In this document: in pieces, positions 8,526 to 16,333 of the stretch
How the letters are laid out: each line of letters starts with the position of its first letter
Position numbering within the stretch: position 1 is the stretch's first letter
Source of the DNA: CAYJPA01 sp964371945
GTDB taxonomy: Bacteria > Chloroflexota > Chloroflexia > Thermomicrobiales > UBA6265
Reading direction: 5' to 3'
Length of the DNA stretch: 29,540 bases
Assembly: GCA_964371945.1 (NCBI GenBank)
Contig: CAYJPA010000079.1
Span: forward strand, 1-29,540
Position numbers and translations under genes: made by a program
The notes under the pieces: generated by a model
The model's input: the letters and a program-made list of their open reading frames with translations, nothing else
Database searches by the model: none
What the model was told of the DNA's origin: nothing

Positions 8526-9068
8526 CTACGTGATGGAAATCAGTTCGATTCCCCATTCGGTTTCGGGGTGATTCTGCAGCCATTCGATGACGCCGTCGCG
8601 AATGAAGAGTGTCATCCGTTTGAGTAGGGTCATCCCGTGGTACTCGAATGTTGGCAGGTTGAGCACCGCGGTCAGGGCGAGGTCGCTATCGCTCAGGATC
8701 GGAAACGGGAGCTGCAGGCGATCGACGGCATCGCGCTGATAATCGGTTTCTTGCGTGCTGAGACCAAAGACGCGAGCTCTTAATGCCTGCAGTTCCGCGT
8801 GGTGATCGCGAACGCTGCACGACCGCGGTGTGCATCCCCTTGCGCCGGGGATCCGATCCCAATCAGGACCCGGCGGCTTGTCGGACTGCCCGGTTCGCGG
8901 GTAGATGTAAACCACGGTTCGTCCCGGGAGCTCGGCCGACGCGACTTGGTCGCCGGAGGTCGCCCGAAGTGGAATCGGTGGGACGCTCAGACCAGGCAGG
9001 TGAACCGCGGCGCCGTCATCGACCGGGATTGGAAGATCTTCTGGTACCGAGAGAAGATCGTGGGCGAT
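8526..9068 (-). CDS. Peroxiredoxin (PrxQ/BCP-like), start codon unclear
   Basis: Thiol peroxidase of the AhpC/TSA superfamily. The cysteine motif GARGCTPRSCSVRDHHAEL matches the BCP/PrxQ pattern with peroxidatic and resolving Cys five residues apart. FGLSTQ, LPFPILSD and a C-terminal LFIRDGVIEW follow. The first standard start codon is GTG at 8915, which would begin in the middle of beta-strand VVYIYPR and lose the N-terminal part. The same frame upstream encodes a family-like N-terminus (LLSVPEDLPIPVDDGAA, then LPGL) but has no ATG, GTG or TTG before an in-frame TGA near 9108. I therefore extend to the ATC at 9068 (180 residues) as the most conserved-looking limit. The start may be a rare codon, or the gene may be decaying. 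It is followed by convergent C45. Confidence 0.7.
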   Translation of the reverse strand: MAHDLLSVPEDLPIPVDDGAAVHLPGLSVPPIPLRATSGDQVASAELPGRTVVYIYPRTGQSDKPPGPDWDRIPGARGCTPRSCSVRDHHAELQALRARVFGLSTQETDYQRDAVDRLQLPFPILSDSDLALTAVLNLPTFEYHGMTLLKRMTLFIRDGVIEWLQNHPETEWGIELISIT

Positions 9069-9081
9069 GCCGGAACCCTTT

Positions 9082-10174
9082 CTAGCTCGCGTATCCGATT
9101 TCGATCGAGCTCACGAATGGCAGCCCTGACGCGATTTCGGCGAACGACTCGCGGTTGTCGAAACCCGCGAAAACGGAGCCCGCTTTCGTTCCGAGATAAA
9201 CGCCGGCCGGGTTCCGATTGTCGACCTTCATCGCCTCGCGGAGCACATTGTGCTGACCGGCGGGCAGTCCGGCCGTCACTTCGGTCCAGGTCTCGCCGCC
9301 ATCTGCCGACTTCCACGCCGCGAGGTGCTCGTTAGTTGTGAGCAGGTTTTCATCCTCGAGAACGACGAATACGGTAGGAACGGGTCCGTAGCTGACGGCG
9401 ATCGGGAGGCCGAACCTGCTCGGTAGCCCGCCGCCAATGTCGATCCACGTATCGCCGGCGTCATCGGAGCGGTAGACCCCTCCTGATTTTGCTGGAAGCG
9501 GATGTCGGGGTTGTTGAAATGCATCGCGACCTTGCGCACGCATCGATGTGCAGAAGGGTATTCGACTTCGGATTCGACCAAGGTATCGATGATTGCATTG
9601 TGGCTCGGGTTCCACGTGACTCCGTCGTCGTCCGACCGGAACAGGGCCGAGACCGAGATTCCGGCGTAAATGCGGCCCGGCAGGTTCCGCGGGAAGAGGA
9701 TGGTGTGGAGGATTTTGCCGCCGCCGCCTTCCCGCCATTCTTCGCTGGTTTCATGATTGTTCAGTCCTGGAACCGCCTCCCATGACCGTCAACCGTTTAT
9801 CGATCGCACCTGAGCCGCGGGTTTGACCCCAGGGTAAAACGTCTTTAGCTCTTCGGGACGCCCGGGTTCGATACGCCAGATGGAATCACAGCCAAACGGC
9901 CCGCCCTGGGTCGTCCAGGACTCACCGAGATCGACGCTGCACACAATCCGGGGGTCCCGTCGTTTGCGGTTGTCCAGATGGAGCCATCGCGAGGATCGAA
10001 CCGGGCGTGATTGACGCTCCTTGTGGTGAGGTAGGGCCCGTGTTGCTCCCACGACGTGCGATCGTGATTGCCAATCACAAGATACGGACCCTTTTTGGCG
10101 GCAGTCAGCACGACAACCCGGCCGCCATTTGCCTGCCCCTTTCGCACTTTGGTGCTGGAAACGAGCCAAATCAA
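9082..10174 (-). pseudogene. BNR/sialidase-like beta-propeller protein, broken
   Basis: Remnant of a propeller protein with Asp-box (BNR) repeats, of the kind annotated as WD40/YVTN/BNR-like or exo-alpha-sialidase. Asp-boxes are visible as ALFRSDDDGVTW, VYRSDDAGDTW and WKSADGGETWTEV, and the N-terminal blade has KKGPYLVIGNHDRTSW. The reading frame changes twice: near 9955, in a run of five C (minus strand), and near 9485, at a run of four G. A TGA at 9791-9789 interrupts the middle frame, where a Gly codon (GGA) would fit the blade pattern (ING-stop-RSWEAVPGL). Together the three frames cover one normal-length protein of about 360 residues. Either the gene is decaying or the sequence has indel errors; the TGA favours decay. 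Confidence 0.75.
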
Positions 10175-10271
10175 CGATTCGGAGGTTGTGACGAGTCATT
10201 CCAAATGGTCATGACAGATGGCTTCTCTCATTCGTTGCGCAATTGTTACGAGCTAACTGGTTTTCGTTGCC

Positions 10272-10297
10272 TTGACGCTTGGTCAAATGGCTAATCT
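10272..10297 (+). promoter_or_regulatory. Possible promoter of the secreted LPGTG protein gene
   Basis: TTGACG (10272-10277) is followed by TAATCT (10292-10297) after 14 bases; a TCTAGA after 17 bases is an alternative -10. TTGAC and GTCAA around the -35 form a small inverted repeat (TTGAC-gcttg-GTCAA) that could be an operator. The region 10175-10390 is otherwise empty of genes and more AT-rich than its surroundings. Confidence 0.33.
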
Positions 10298-10390
10298 AGA
10301 GGCATCCGCGGCGTCTGGCGGGTTTGCGACTTGTCGCCCCCTCGGAATGTTCGAAAGGGCCCTGGTCTGCAGTAGAGAAGAGAGGACCAC

Positions 10391-11047
10391 ATGAACCGGC
10401 TATCAGTTCATGTTCGACTCTTGGGCGCGATTGCGCTCACCTTCATGCTTTTGGGCACGACATTCGGCTCGGCAGCGGCAGCCGACACGTCGACCCTCAC
10501 AATCCATAAGCGCGTCTGCCCGGCCGGGCAGGTCATTACAGACATCTTTGAGGATTGCCACGACATTCTGCCCGAGCAAACAGTGGAGTTCACGCTCGAT
10601 GACGGCGTTCCGCGGGCGGTCGACGATGAAGGCAACACGAGCTTCACCGAGCTTGCAGCCGGAACGTACACGGTGGCGGAGGTTGAAGGACCGCCGCTCG
10701 ATTTCGTCCATCTGCGAGTGTGGTGCTCGGTTCAAGGCACAACGACGAATCCGGCTGAGGAAATGACCGTCGATCTCAACACGTTCGACGTAACCCTCAA
10801 GGCGGGTGAAGAGGTGGTCTGCGACGTCTACAACATCGCCGAGGACCTCTCGGGCAGAACCCCGACGGTTCAGCCGACCGCACAACCGACTGGTGCCGCG
10901 ACTTCCATTACGCTGCCGGGCACGGGATCCGGAACGGGCTCAGGCGGAGTCTTTGGTCTCTTCCTTACGCTCGGAGCGATCCTCCTTGCGATCTCGACCG
11001 TGGTTTCGTTTTCGATTCGTCGCGCGGATCGGCGACTTGACTCGTAA
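10391..11047 (+). CDS. Secreted protein with LPGTG cell-wall sorting-like tail
   Basis: A 218-residue exported protein. It has an N-terminal signal peptide (about 1-31, with hydrophobic LLGAIALTFMLLGTTFG and an Ala-rich cleavage region). A mature domain of about 130 residues follows, in which FTELAAGTYTVAEVEGPP looks like the SpaA/prealbumin-like (Cna-B type) beta fold, then a Thr/Pro/Gln linker. The C-terminus has LPGTG at 175-179, a hydrophobic span (VFGLFLTLGAILLAISTVVS) and a basic end (RRADRRLDS), the layout of a sortase substrate. Four Cys residues in the mature domain may form disulfides. Alternatively it is simply a C-terminally anchored membrane protein. No sortase gene is in the window. 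It is monocistronic and ends at the hairpin at 11123. Confidence 0.72.
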   Translation: MNRLSVHVRLLGAIALTFMLLGTTFGSAAAADTSTLTIHKRVCPAGQVITDIFEDCHDILPEQTVEFTLDDGVPRAVDDEGNTSFTELAAGTYTVAEVEGPPLDFVHLRVWCSVQGTTTNPAEEMTVDLNTFDVTLKAGEEVVCDVYNIAEDLSGRTPTVQPTAQPTGAATSITLPGTGSGTGSGGVFGLFLTLGAILLAISTVVSFSIRRADRRLDS

Positions 11048-11122
11048 TTGTCTCGTGCGCTGATTGCCCGCAGCACTTCGGATTGCTTGTTACGCTGAAA
11101 GAATCGTCCCGACCGAATCACC

Positions 11123-11146
11123 GGCCCCGAGTTACCGCTCGGGGCC
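11123..11146. terminator. Strong hairpin between convergent genes
   Basis: GGCCCCGAG (11123-11131) and CTCGGGGCC (11138-11146) form a 9-bp perfect GC-rich stem with a six-base loop. It lies between the plus-strand LPGTG gene and the minus-strand PLP enzyme gene, whose TAA stop begins three bases away. There is no clear U-tract on either side, so it may work as a bidirectional terminator or as a 3' end stabiliser. Confidence 0.7.
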
Positions 11147-11148
11147 GC

Positions 11149-12345
11149 TTACTTGGTAACGACGGTCAGCGATTCGATCAGTCGATCGATTTCACCGTCG
11201 GTTGTCAGACAGTGAACGGATGCGCGGCAGATCTTTGACAAACCGCGCGTTTCCATGTCAAAGCGGGTACTGAAGACTGACGACGTTGAGATATTGATCT
11301 GCTCTTGATGTAGTGCGGCGGCGATGCCGGTTGACCCGATTCGATCGTGATCGAAGGTGACGATGCCACCCTGGTGGGCGCCGAGATCGCGAACCGTGAT
11401 TCCTGGAATTGCGGAGAGCTCCGCTCGAAGGCGATCCGCGCGCTTTGAAACCGTCGCCCAGACTCTGTCCAGACCAATCTCCCGCGCGTAATCGACCGCC
11501 GCGCCGAAGCCCAGTTTGCCCGCAACGTACGACTCCCAGTTCTCGAAGCGGCGTGCATCGTTACGGATTTCGACTCGGTCTCGCGCGACCCAGGTCGCGG
11601 CGTGGATGTCGAGAAATGGCGGTTCGAGCCGTTCGATGAGCGATTCACGCACGTAAAGGAAGCCGGCCCCGCGTGGACCGCGAAGGTATTTGCGACTGGT
11701 CGCCGAGAGCACGTCGCAGCCGATGGCCCCGACATCGATCGGCATCTGGCCGACGGTCTGACAGGCGTCCAGGATATAGATCGCGTCCGACTGGCGGGTA
11801 AGCTTTCCGATCTCTGCCACCGGCTGGATCAGTCCGCCGTTCGTCGGCATATGTGAGATCGCGACGATCTTCACCCGGTCGTCGAGCATCCCGGCGAGCG
11901 CCTCAACGGACACCTGACCATGTTGGTCGTTTGGGATCACCTCGATCGAGATCCCGCGCTGTGCGACTTGCAGGAACGAGATCACGTTGCTGCCGTACTC
12001 GGACATCGAAGTCAGGATGCGGTCGCCCGCCGAGAGCGGAATGGCGTAGAACGCCATATCCCAGGCGCGGGTCGCGTTTTCGATCACCGCGATCTCCGTG
12101 GGTTTGGCGTTGATCAACCGCGCAATCGAAGAGTAGGCGCGCTCGAGGCGATCGTTTGCCTCATCCGCTGCCTCATAGCCGCCGATTGAAGCCTCACGCA
12201 TGAGATGGCCGACAGTGGCGTCAATCACCGCTTGCGGCATCAGCGATGCCCCGGCGTGGTTGAAGTGGACGACCTTCGCGCAGCCCGGCGTTTCGGCGCG
12301 CAACCGCTCGATTTCCTTGACAGACAACTCAAGTCCAACTGACAC
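11149..12345 (-). CDS. Class V aminotransferase-fold PLP-dependent enzyme
   Basis: Fold-type I PLP enzyme of the class V family, which includes cysteine desulfurases, selenocysteine lyases and isopenicillin-N epimerase-like proteins. The 398-residue product has FNHAGASLMP at the N-terminus, Asp193 in YILDACQTVGQ (pairs with the PLP pyridine nitrogen) and the Schiff-base lysine at Lys219 in SATSRKYLRGPRGAGF. The GTG start at 12345 is supported by GGAG eight bases upstream. The loop that carries the catalytic Cys of SufS-type desulfurases is not obvious, so a lyase or epimerase activity on an amino acid is as likely. Neighbours (RNase Z, secreted protein) give no pathway hint. Confidence 0.85.
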   Translation of the reverse strand: MSVGLELSVKEIERLRAETPGCAKVVHFNHAGASLMPQAVIDATVGHLMREASIGGYEAADEANDRLERAYSSIARLINAKPTEIAVIENATRAWDMAFYAIPLSAGDRILTSMSEYGSNVISFLQVAQRGISIEVIPNDQHGQVSVEALAGMLDDRVKIVAISHMPTNGGLIQPVAEIGKLTRQSDAIYILDACQTVGQMPIDVGAIGCDVLSATSRKYLRGPRGAGFLYVRESLIERLEPPFLDIHAATWVARDRVEIRNDARRFENWESYVAGKLGFGAAVDYAREIGLDRVWATVSKRADRLRAELSAIPGITVRDLGAHQGGIVTFDHDRIGSTGIAAALHQEQINISTSSVFSTRFDMETRGLSKICRASVHCLTTDGEIDRLIESLTVVTK

Positions 12346-12455
12346 GACTTGCTCCGACCGTTAGCCGCACTGCGACCTCGATCACTCGTTCGGTGATACT
12401 ACCAGGGTGTTTGGCGAACGGGCCCGACGACTACTCGAGGACTTCTGTTGACGAG

Positions 12456-13367
12456 ATGATCGATCTTATGTTGCTCGGCACCGGCGCGATGATGCCGCTT
12501 GCCGATCGCTGGCTGTCAAGCCTTGTCGCACGTTGCCAGGGACACATCACACTCTTCGATTGCGGGGAAGGAACGCAGATTCCCTGGCGCTCGTCGAACT
12601 GGGGCTTTCGTTCGACCAGCGCGATATGCCTGTCGCATCTCCACGCCGATCACGTCGCCGGGCTCCCTGGGATTCTGCACAGCGTGGCCAACAGCGATCG
12701 CACCGATCCAGTGGTCATCTACGGACCGGTTGGCACGTCATTCGTTGTTGACGGACTTCGCCGGATCGCTCTCGAGCTGCCATTTGAGGTGAGTGTGCAC
12801 GAATTAGTGGATGGCGACCAAATCGCACTACCAGGCGGTTTGACCGGCAAAGTCATCGCGGGTGACCACAGGATTTCGAGTTTGATCTACCGGGTCGATC
12901 TCGCTCGTTTGCCCCGCTTCGATCGAGCAAAGGCCGAGGCGCTCGAGATTCCGCGTGAGCTGTGGTCACGCCTACGGTCAGGGGACCGAATTGAGCACGG
13001 TGACAGGATCATCGAGCCAGAAGAGGTGCGTGGACCGGCACGACGTGGACTCTCGTTCGGGTTCATGACCGATACGCGCCCCGTCGAGCGCGCTGCGACG
13101 TTCTTCTCAGGAGTCGATTTGCTGGTGAGTGAAGGCACGTATGGAGACTCGGCGATGCTCGACAAAGCGAGGGAGCACATGCACATGACCTTCGCTGAAG
13201 CAGCGGCCATCGCCAGAACCGCGAATGCGGGCGAGCTCTGGTTGACGCATTTCAGTCCGGCGATGTCCCAGCCGGAGCTATTCCTGGACCAGGCGACCGC
13301 GATCTTTCCGCCCACGACGATGGGGTTCTCCGGTTTGGAGACCACGCTCTCTTTTCACGAAGAGTAA
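12456..13367 (+). CDS. rnz: Ribonuclease Z (metallo-beta-lactamase fold)
   Basis: Endonuclease that removes the 3' trailer of tRNA precursors. The 303-residue short-form protein begins MIDLMLLGTGAMMPL and has FDCGEGTQ, the zinc-binding motif HLHADH at residues 61-66, a later GFMTDTRP with the metal-bridging Asp, SEGTYG, and the final His ligand in LTHFSPAM. The frame is open from 12393, but I chose ATG 12456 because the conserved fold begins exactly there. The gene ends four bases before the convergent LCP gene stop. A general MBL hydrolase is the alternative reading, but the overall layout fits RNase Z well. Confidence 0.86.
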   Translation: MIDLMLLGTGAMMPLADRWLSSLVARCQGHITLFDCGEGTQIPWRSSNWGFRSTSAICLSHLHADHVAGLPGILHSVANSDRTDPVVIYGPVGTSFVVDGLRRIALELPFEVSVHELVDGDQIALPGGLTGKVIAGDHRISSLIYRVDLARLPRFDRAKAEALEIPRELWSRLRSGDRIEHGDRIIEPEEVRGPARRGLSFGFMTDTRPVERAATFFSGVDLLVSEGTYGDSAMLDKAREHMHMTFAEAAAIARTANAGELWLTHFSPAMSQPELFLDQATAIFPPTTMGFSGLETTLSFHEE

Positions 13368-13371
13368 TTCG

Positions 13372-14700
13372 TTAGGGAGTTGCTAGGGTCGCAGGGCTTG
13401 CCCCGGGGATGAGCGCGGGATCGGTGATCAACGCGTTTTGGACGAAGGCCACCATCTCGGTTTGGTCGCCGTAGTAAACCCACTTCCCGTCCTCGGTGTA
13501 GCCCTGCTGAAGCAACGGGGGACCCAAGACGGATAAGCGGATATCGGATCGTTCAATCTCCATTCCGACCCGGGCCAACGTCAGTTGTTGATCGAGCGGG
13601 AAACTGGTCTGAACCGAATTGCCGAGCGCGAGAATGATGTTGTCCGCGCGCGTCACAGAAGAAAAGCTCTTTCCGGTATCGAAGAGGGCGAGCAGAACCT
13701 GGTATTGGCGTTCGCGGCGAGCATCATCGCTGTCGGCATGGCGGGTGCGGACATACTTGAGCGCTTGCTCGCCATCCATGTGCTGGAAACCCTCATCGAA
13801 TCTGACGACCTCGGTGCCAAAGTCTTCGGTTGGATACTCCTCGTCCACGATGTCGTATGGAACATTGATGTCGACGCCGTTGACCGAATCGACGACCTCG
13901 GTAAAGCCGTCGAAATCGATCAGCACATAGCCGTCGAGCGAGACGCCGAATGCGGATTCGATCGTGTCCCGAACTTTGGTGACGCCGGCCGCCAAATCAT
14001 CTGGTCGACTCTGGACACCGTAATTGTAGGAACCGTTGATCTTGTCGGAACCGATCCCCGGAATCTCTACCAGGAGGTCGCGAGGAAGACTTACCGCTGC
14101 CACCCGCTTCGTGATCAAGTCCAGGTGAGCGATGATCAAGACGTCCGCATTCTGATCTCCGCCCTCCGGCCGCCGATCCACGCCGACGACGAGTATGTTG
14201 AGGCTTGTCCGACCACCCCAAATTTCGGACGTTCCGGGATCACCGCTTTCGGTCCCGGCGCCAAGAATGTCGCGCACGACATCAAAATGAGAACTGTCGC
14301 TCGATCCCTGCGCCAGCGGAGGTGTCGCGGTTGGGGGCGGTGTCAGCGCGGTCGTTTCCGTGGCAGCCACCTGAACATTCGCGGCGCTCGTTCCGGTGAC
14401 GACTTGTGCGATCTCGGGAGCATCGGTTGGCTTCGGCGTTACGGATGAGAGTGGATCGGCCGCCGCGGCGAATTTGGTAGCCTCTTTGGTCGATGTTGAA
14501 GTCGCGGCTGCGCCAAGCGCGAGCGATGGTTCGCGGGTCGACCACGGCACAACCGCGACTTTCTCGGCCTTCACGATCGCTTCGACGATCTGCCACGCCT
14601 GGTAGGTGATCGCGGCAACCGCAATGAAAACCACGGCGGTAAGCGCAATCACAATCCGGCGGCGGCGGGGATGGTTGCTCTTCTGCCGGGTGGGTCTCAT
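13372..14700 (-). CDS. LytR-CpsA-Psr (LCP) family cell-wall glycopolymer ligase
   Basis: Membrane-anchored phosphotransferase that attaches secondary glycopolymers to peptidoglycan. The 442-residue protein has a short basic cytosolic start, one transmembrane helix at about 16-36, a Ser/Thr/Pro/Ala-rich extracellular linker (about 55-150) and an LCP domain at about 165-350. Domain signatures are VVGVDRRPEGGDQNADVLII, SLPRDLLVEIPG, KINGSYNYG and YVRTRHADSDDARRERQYQ, with the conserved Arg/Asp residues for lipid-pyrophosphate and metal binding. No LytR_C domain follows. The finding fits a monoderm-like wall and the LPGTG protein nearby. Its likely promoter is described at 14841. Confidence 0.93.
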   Translation of the reverse strand: MRPTRQKSNHPRRRRIVIALTAVVFIAVAAITYQAWQIVEAIVKAEKVAVVPWSTREPSLALGAAATSTSTKEATKFAAAADPLSSVTPKPTDAPEIAQVVTGTSAANVQVAATETTALTPPPTATPPLAQGSSDSSHFDVVRDILGAGTESGDPGTSEIWGGRTSLNILVVGVDRRPEGGDQNADVLIIAHLDLITKRVAAVSLPRDLLVEIPGIGSDKINGSYNYGVQSRPDDLAAGVTKVRDTIESAFGVSLDGYVLIDFDGFTEVVDSVNGVDINVPYDIVDEEYPTEDFGTEVVRFDEGFQHMDGEQALKYVRTRHADSDDARRERQYQVLLALFDTGKSFSSVTRADNIILALGNSVQTSFPLDQQLTLARVGMEIERSDIRLSVLGPPLLQQGYTEDGKWVYYGDQTEMVAFVQNALITDPALIPGASPATLATP

Positions 14701-15001
14701 GGCTTGAGGCGGGGCCGATCGCGGGGTCGTTGTGCCTTGAATGGCGTTCGGATCCTTTCTTTTCGTCGTCGATTCATGGACTGCCGCATTGCAGACGCTG
14801 TAGCGGTAACCGAAGAAAACCGAGCGAACTGTTCAGTACGATTGTACGTGCCGGACGGTCTCCACTTTCAAGAGTCCGTACGCACAGAATTGCTGATCGG
14901 TTCACACCCGAGCATCTGTTTCGCAGGAAACAGCGCCAGATTACCCGGGCTTCATCGCTTGTACTGTTGACGCTCATCGCGCTGGATTGGCTGCACGCCA
15001 C
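14701..15001. other. Intergenic region upstream of LCP gene
   Basis: About 300 bases between the ilvA stop and the LCP start contain no supported gene; the short frames lack coding character. Part of it is more AT-rich and carries the promoter candidate at 14841-14871, leaving a leader of roughly 130 bases before the LCP ATG. I see no riboswitch-like or attenuator structure. Confidence 0.4.
14841..14871 (-). promoter_or_regulatory. Possible promoter of the LCP gene
   Basis: On the minus strand TTGAAA (14871-14866) and TACAAT (14846-14841) are separated by 19 bases (18 if the -35 is read one base later). Both hexamers are good matches to the housekeeping consensus, although the spacing is long. 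It points to the LCP gene at 14700. Confidence 0.42.
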
Positions 15002-16333
15002 TCAGACCGGCGAGTCGTGCCAGCGACTGTATTGTGGCGCGTAGTTTCGCTCCGCCCAGGCTTCGAGCAGCGCACGTTCTTCCTCGAGATCCTTAACCGC
15101 GATACAGAGCTCGACTACGCGCTCGCCCATCCGGGGTCGGGCATCGTGGCGGTTCACATCGACATCAATGATGTTGATTCCTAGACGATTGACCGGCTCC
15201 AGTAGGCGCAGCAGTTCTCCGGGCCTGTCGGGAATCGGGATGCGAACGGTCGTGAGGTTCGGGATTGAACGTTCATAGAGTATTCTCCAGGTGAAACTCG
15301 GATCGATGTTCGCGCCGCTGATTACAACCACAACATTGCAGTCTTGTGGCAGCGGCGCCACGTTCGGTGCGCGGCTCTCTTGAATGGATCGCAATGCAGC
15401 AACGCCAATTGCACCTGCACCCTCGGCGACGACCTTGCTCCAGAGCAGGAGGTCGGCCACTGCCGCGATCGTCTCAGAGTCGGCAACCGTGACTATGTCG
15501 CAGCGTTCCTGAAGCTCTGAAAGAACCACGAACGGCCGCTCGCCGGGTGCTCGCACTTTGATGCCGTCGGCGATTTCTGTGTCCGGCGGACCTGGCAACG
15601 GGGTTACCTCTCCCATGATCAGGGAGAGCTCCATACTGTTAGCGCCGATCGCTTGTGCCCCAATGATCCGGGTCGCCGCTTTGAGCGCTTCCGCGGCGAT
15701 CGCGATCCCCGCGATCATTCCGCCCCCGCCGATCGGGACGATGATCGCATCAGTGTTCGGCAGCTCCTCCAGAATCTCGACCCCGATGGTGCCCTGACCG
15801 GCGATCGTGTACCAGTCGTCGAACGGTTCGATGAAGGGGCGACCAGTGGACCTGGCGGCTATGTACGCTGCTTCGCGGGCATGGTCGAAGGTGGCACCGG
15901 TTTCCTCGATCTCGACGCCATACGTCCTGGTACTCTCAATCTTGACAGTTGGGGTACCTCGGGGAACGAAGATCGTGGTCCGATCCGCGATCCCAAACGC
16001 CCGTGCGGCGTAGGCCACGCCTTGAGCGTGATTGCCGGCGGACGCGGTCACGACGCCTCGCTCTCGCAATTCAGGATCGAGGTGACTCAGGTTGTTGAAC
16101 GCGCCGCGGAGCTTGTAAGAGCCGGTTTTCTGCAGACTCTCTAGCTTTAGCCAGACGTTGCAACCAAACTGGCGGGAGAGGTCATCGGCGTAAAGAAGCG
16201 GAGTACGGACGATGACCCGCTCACGCTCTCCCGGCTGGAAATCAGCCTGACCGGTCAGAATTGCTTGCGCTTCGCGAATGTCGTCGATCGTGATCGCGAT
16301 AGTAGTCAACTCATTGCTCTGCAAGCGGTCCAC
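15002..16333 (-). CDS. ilvA: Threonine ammonia-lyase (threonine deaminase) with ACT-like domain
   Basis: PLP enzyme that deaminates threonine to 2-oxobutanoate, either for isoleucine synthesis or for catabolism. The 443-residue protein has the PLP lysine at Lys74 in KTGSYKLRGAFN, SAGNHAQGVAYAA, the phosphate-binding GGGGMIAG and a C-terminal ACT-type domain (about 360-443) starting VRIPIPDRPGELLRLL. One ACT-like domain and a length near 400-440 match the shorter IlvA/TdcB-with-ACT type rather than the 510-residue biosynthetic enzyme with two. The GTG start at 16333 directly abuts the proC stop TAG (TAGGTG), so the two genes are translationally coupled. The shared feature is amino-acid metabolism rather than a single pathway. 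Confidence 0.93.
   Translation of the reverse strand: MDRLQSNELTTIAITIDDIREAQAILTGQADFQPGERERVIVRTPLLYADDLSRQFGCNVWLKLESLQKTGSYKLRGAFNNLSHLDPELRERGVVTASAGNHAQGVAYAARAFGIADRTTIFVPRGTPTVKIESTRTYGVEIEETGATFDHAREAAYIAARSTGRPFIEPFDDWYTIAGQGTIGVEILEELPNTDAIIVPIGGGGMIAGIAIAAEALKAATRIIGAQAIGANSMELSLIMGEVTPLPGPPDTEIADGIKVRAPGERPFVVLSELQERCDIVTVADSETIAAVADLLLWSKVVAEGAGAIGVAALRSIQESRAPNVAPLPQDCNVVVVISGANIDPSFTWRILYERSIPNLTTVRIPIPDRPGELLRLLEPVNRLGINIIDVDVNRHDARPRMGERVVELCIAVKDLEEERALLEAWAERNYAPQYSRWHDSPV

Noticed and set aside
9789..9791. Recoding of TGA (Sec, Trp or Gly) in the BNR gene
   Set aside because: Other genes here use TGA as a normal stop (the MFS gene, for example), and the same gene has two frameshifts, so decay is simpler.
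14671..14970. Possible small gene between ilvA and the LCP gene
   Set aside because: The two overlapping frames have no domain, no good ribosome binding site, and overlap the promoter candidate.
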